Shown here piece by piece: positions 63,670 through 64,000 of a stretch of 64,000 nucleotides of DNA. The stretch covers positions 124,001 through 188,000 of the forward strand of contig NW_002476512.1 of NCBI RefSeq assembly GCF_000189635.1. Direction: 5' to 3'. Under the pieces are notes generated by a model that was not told the origin of the DNA, ran no database searches, and saw only the letters and a list, made by a program, of their open reading frames with translations. Every line of letters starts with the position of its first letter. Position 1 is the first letter of the stretch. Source of the DNA: Tetrahymena thermophila SB210. Lineage: Eukaryota; Ciliophora; Oligohymenophorea; Hymenostomatida; Tetrahymenidae. The translations under genes and the position numbers were made by a program.

Positions 63670-64000
63670 ATGGCATAATAGTGCTTACAATTTATTTTAG
63701 ATAAAATTGGCTTCAGAAATGAAGTAAATGAAGTTGAGGAAGAGATATAATAGATAGATTTTTGCAATTTAAATTAATAATAAATAGAAGATTTATTTAA
63801 AGGTAGGAAACAGAATATCAAACTCATTAAAAATTTGAAAGTTTATAGTGATAGTATTATATTTTTTGGACATGTTTAGAATGAGTCGGTAGAACCAGCT
63901 GTATTTTATATAAATAAGATGGATTCTTTTGAGATTTAATCTCTTTTCTAAAAACAATAAAGAGAAAAGGAATTTGAAAATTTAAATTAAGATTAACATG
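63670..64000 (+). CDS. 5' part of an unidentified gene (runs off window)
   Basis: ATG 63670 opens a frame that reaches the window edge, giving 110 codons starting MAQQCLQFILDKIGF. The visible part is hydrophilic with a hydrophobic strand-like stretch (SDSIIFFGHV, then AVFYINKMDSF) and a Q/E-rich segment ending near KEFENLNQDQ. I recognise no domain in this portion. A truncated relative lies at 58740-59262; its further sequence shows that the intact gene probably continues for at least 150 more residues. The repeated context shows that the gene belongs to the duplicated LRR block. Confidence 0.55.

Larger units (their letters stand above)
55000..63970. repeat. Tandem duplication of the LRR gene and start of its neighbour
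   Basis: Unit 1 spans about 55.0-59.7 kb and unit 2 about 59.73 kb to beyond the window end. Both contain promoter, LRR gene and 3' flank. In unit 1 the sequence equivalent to about 63.5-63.96 kb is missing, which removes the promoter and first codons of the downstream gene. Exons are more conserved than introns and flanks. Confidence 0.65.

Noticed and set aside
1-64000. tRNA, rRNA or CRISPR features
   Set aside because: No cloverleaf-like GC-rich segment with conserved T-loop, no rRNA-like block and no spaced repeat array was found by eye. A covariance-model scan would settle this.
1-64000. Tetrahymena chromosome breakage sequence (TAAACCAACCTCTTT) or telomeric GGGGTT repeats
   Set aside because: Only partial look-alikes such as AAACCAACG near 52592 occur; no full match was seen on either strand.
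1-64000. Transposon or virus-like element inside the repeats
   Set aside because: The repeated units contain host-type genes and no terminal inverted repeats, integrase, transposase or reverse-transcriptase motifs were noticed.

Overview
The window reads as nuclear DNA of a ciliate using the Tetrahymena-type code, very likely a Tetrahymena relative. It is extremely AT-rich. Long reading frames appear only when TAA and TAG are read as glutamine and TGA is the sole stop. Introns are short and AT-rich, mostly 50-135 nt, typically opening GTAAA/GTAAT and closing TAG/AAG. Under the standard code almost every gene breaks into meaningless pieces. All coordinates below come from reading the ciliate code by eye and checking that exon phases close; nothing was computed or searched.

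Layout. 1-4.7 kb: a minus-strand cluster of tandem copies of a multi-membrane-span gene, plus truncated copies of it and of a secreted/anchored Cys-rich gene. 7.15-11.85 kb: a single-exon leucine-rich-repeat (LRR) gene of 1564 codons. 13.3-20.1 kb: a tandem pair of two-membrane-span genes, the second with a shifted C-terminus. 22.6-27.3 kb: a 9-exon N/Q-rich RING-H2 ubiquitin-ligase gene. 28.2-35.5 kb: a 15-exon gene of 2175 codons resembling rotatin, a centriole/basal-body armadillo protein. 36-42 kb (minus): a cyclin-fold protein, a C2H2 zinc-finger protein and a membrane RING-H2 protein. 43.5-46.7 kb (plus): a TFIIS-central-domain protein with P/Q-rich and coiled-coil tails. 47.3-54.8 kb (minus): a tandem pair of zinc-binding coiled-coil proteins, a spartin/senescence-domain protein and a multi-BRCT protein. 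55.2-63.4 kb (plus): a tandem pair of LRR genes with about 23 exons each, nearly one repeat per exon. A relic of a further gene lies between them, and its intact relative starts at 63.67 kb and runs off the window.

There is no operon-like organisation; neighbours are independent genes. The strongest theme is local tandem duplication: four gene families are present as adjacent copies at different stages of decay, and comparing copies was what settled several intron calls. No tRNA, rRNA, CRISPR, transposon or viral element was found. I see no clear multi-gene new system. The most notable items are the rotatin-like gene, the TFIIS-M/PQ/coiled-coil protein, the one-repeat-per-exon LRR genes, and an E2F-like site beside the BRCT gene.
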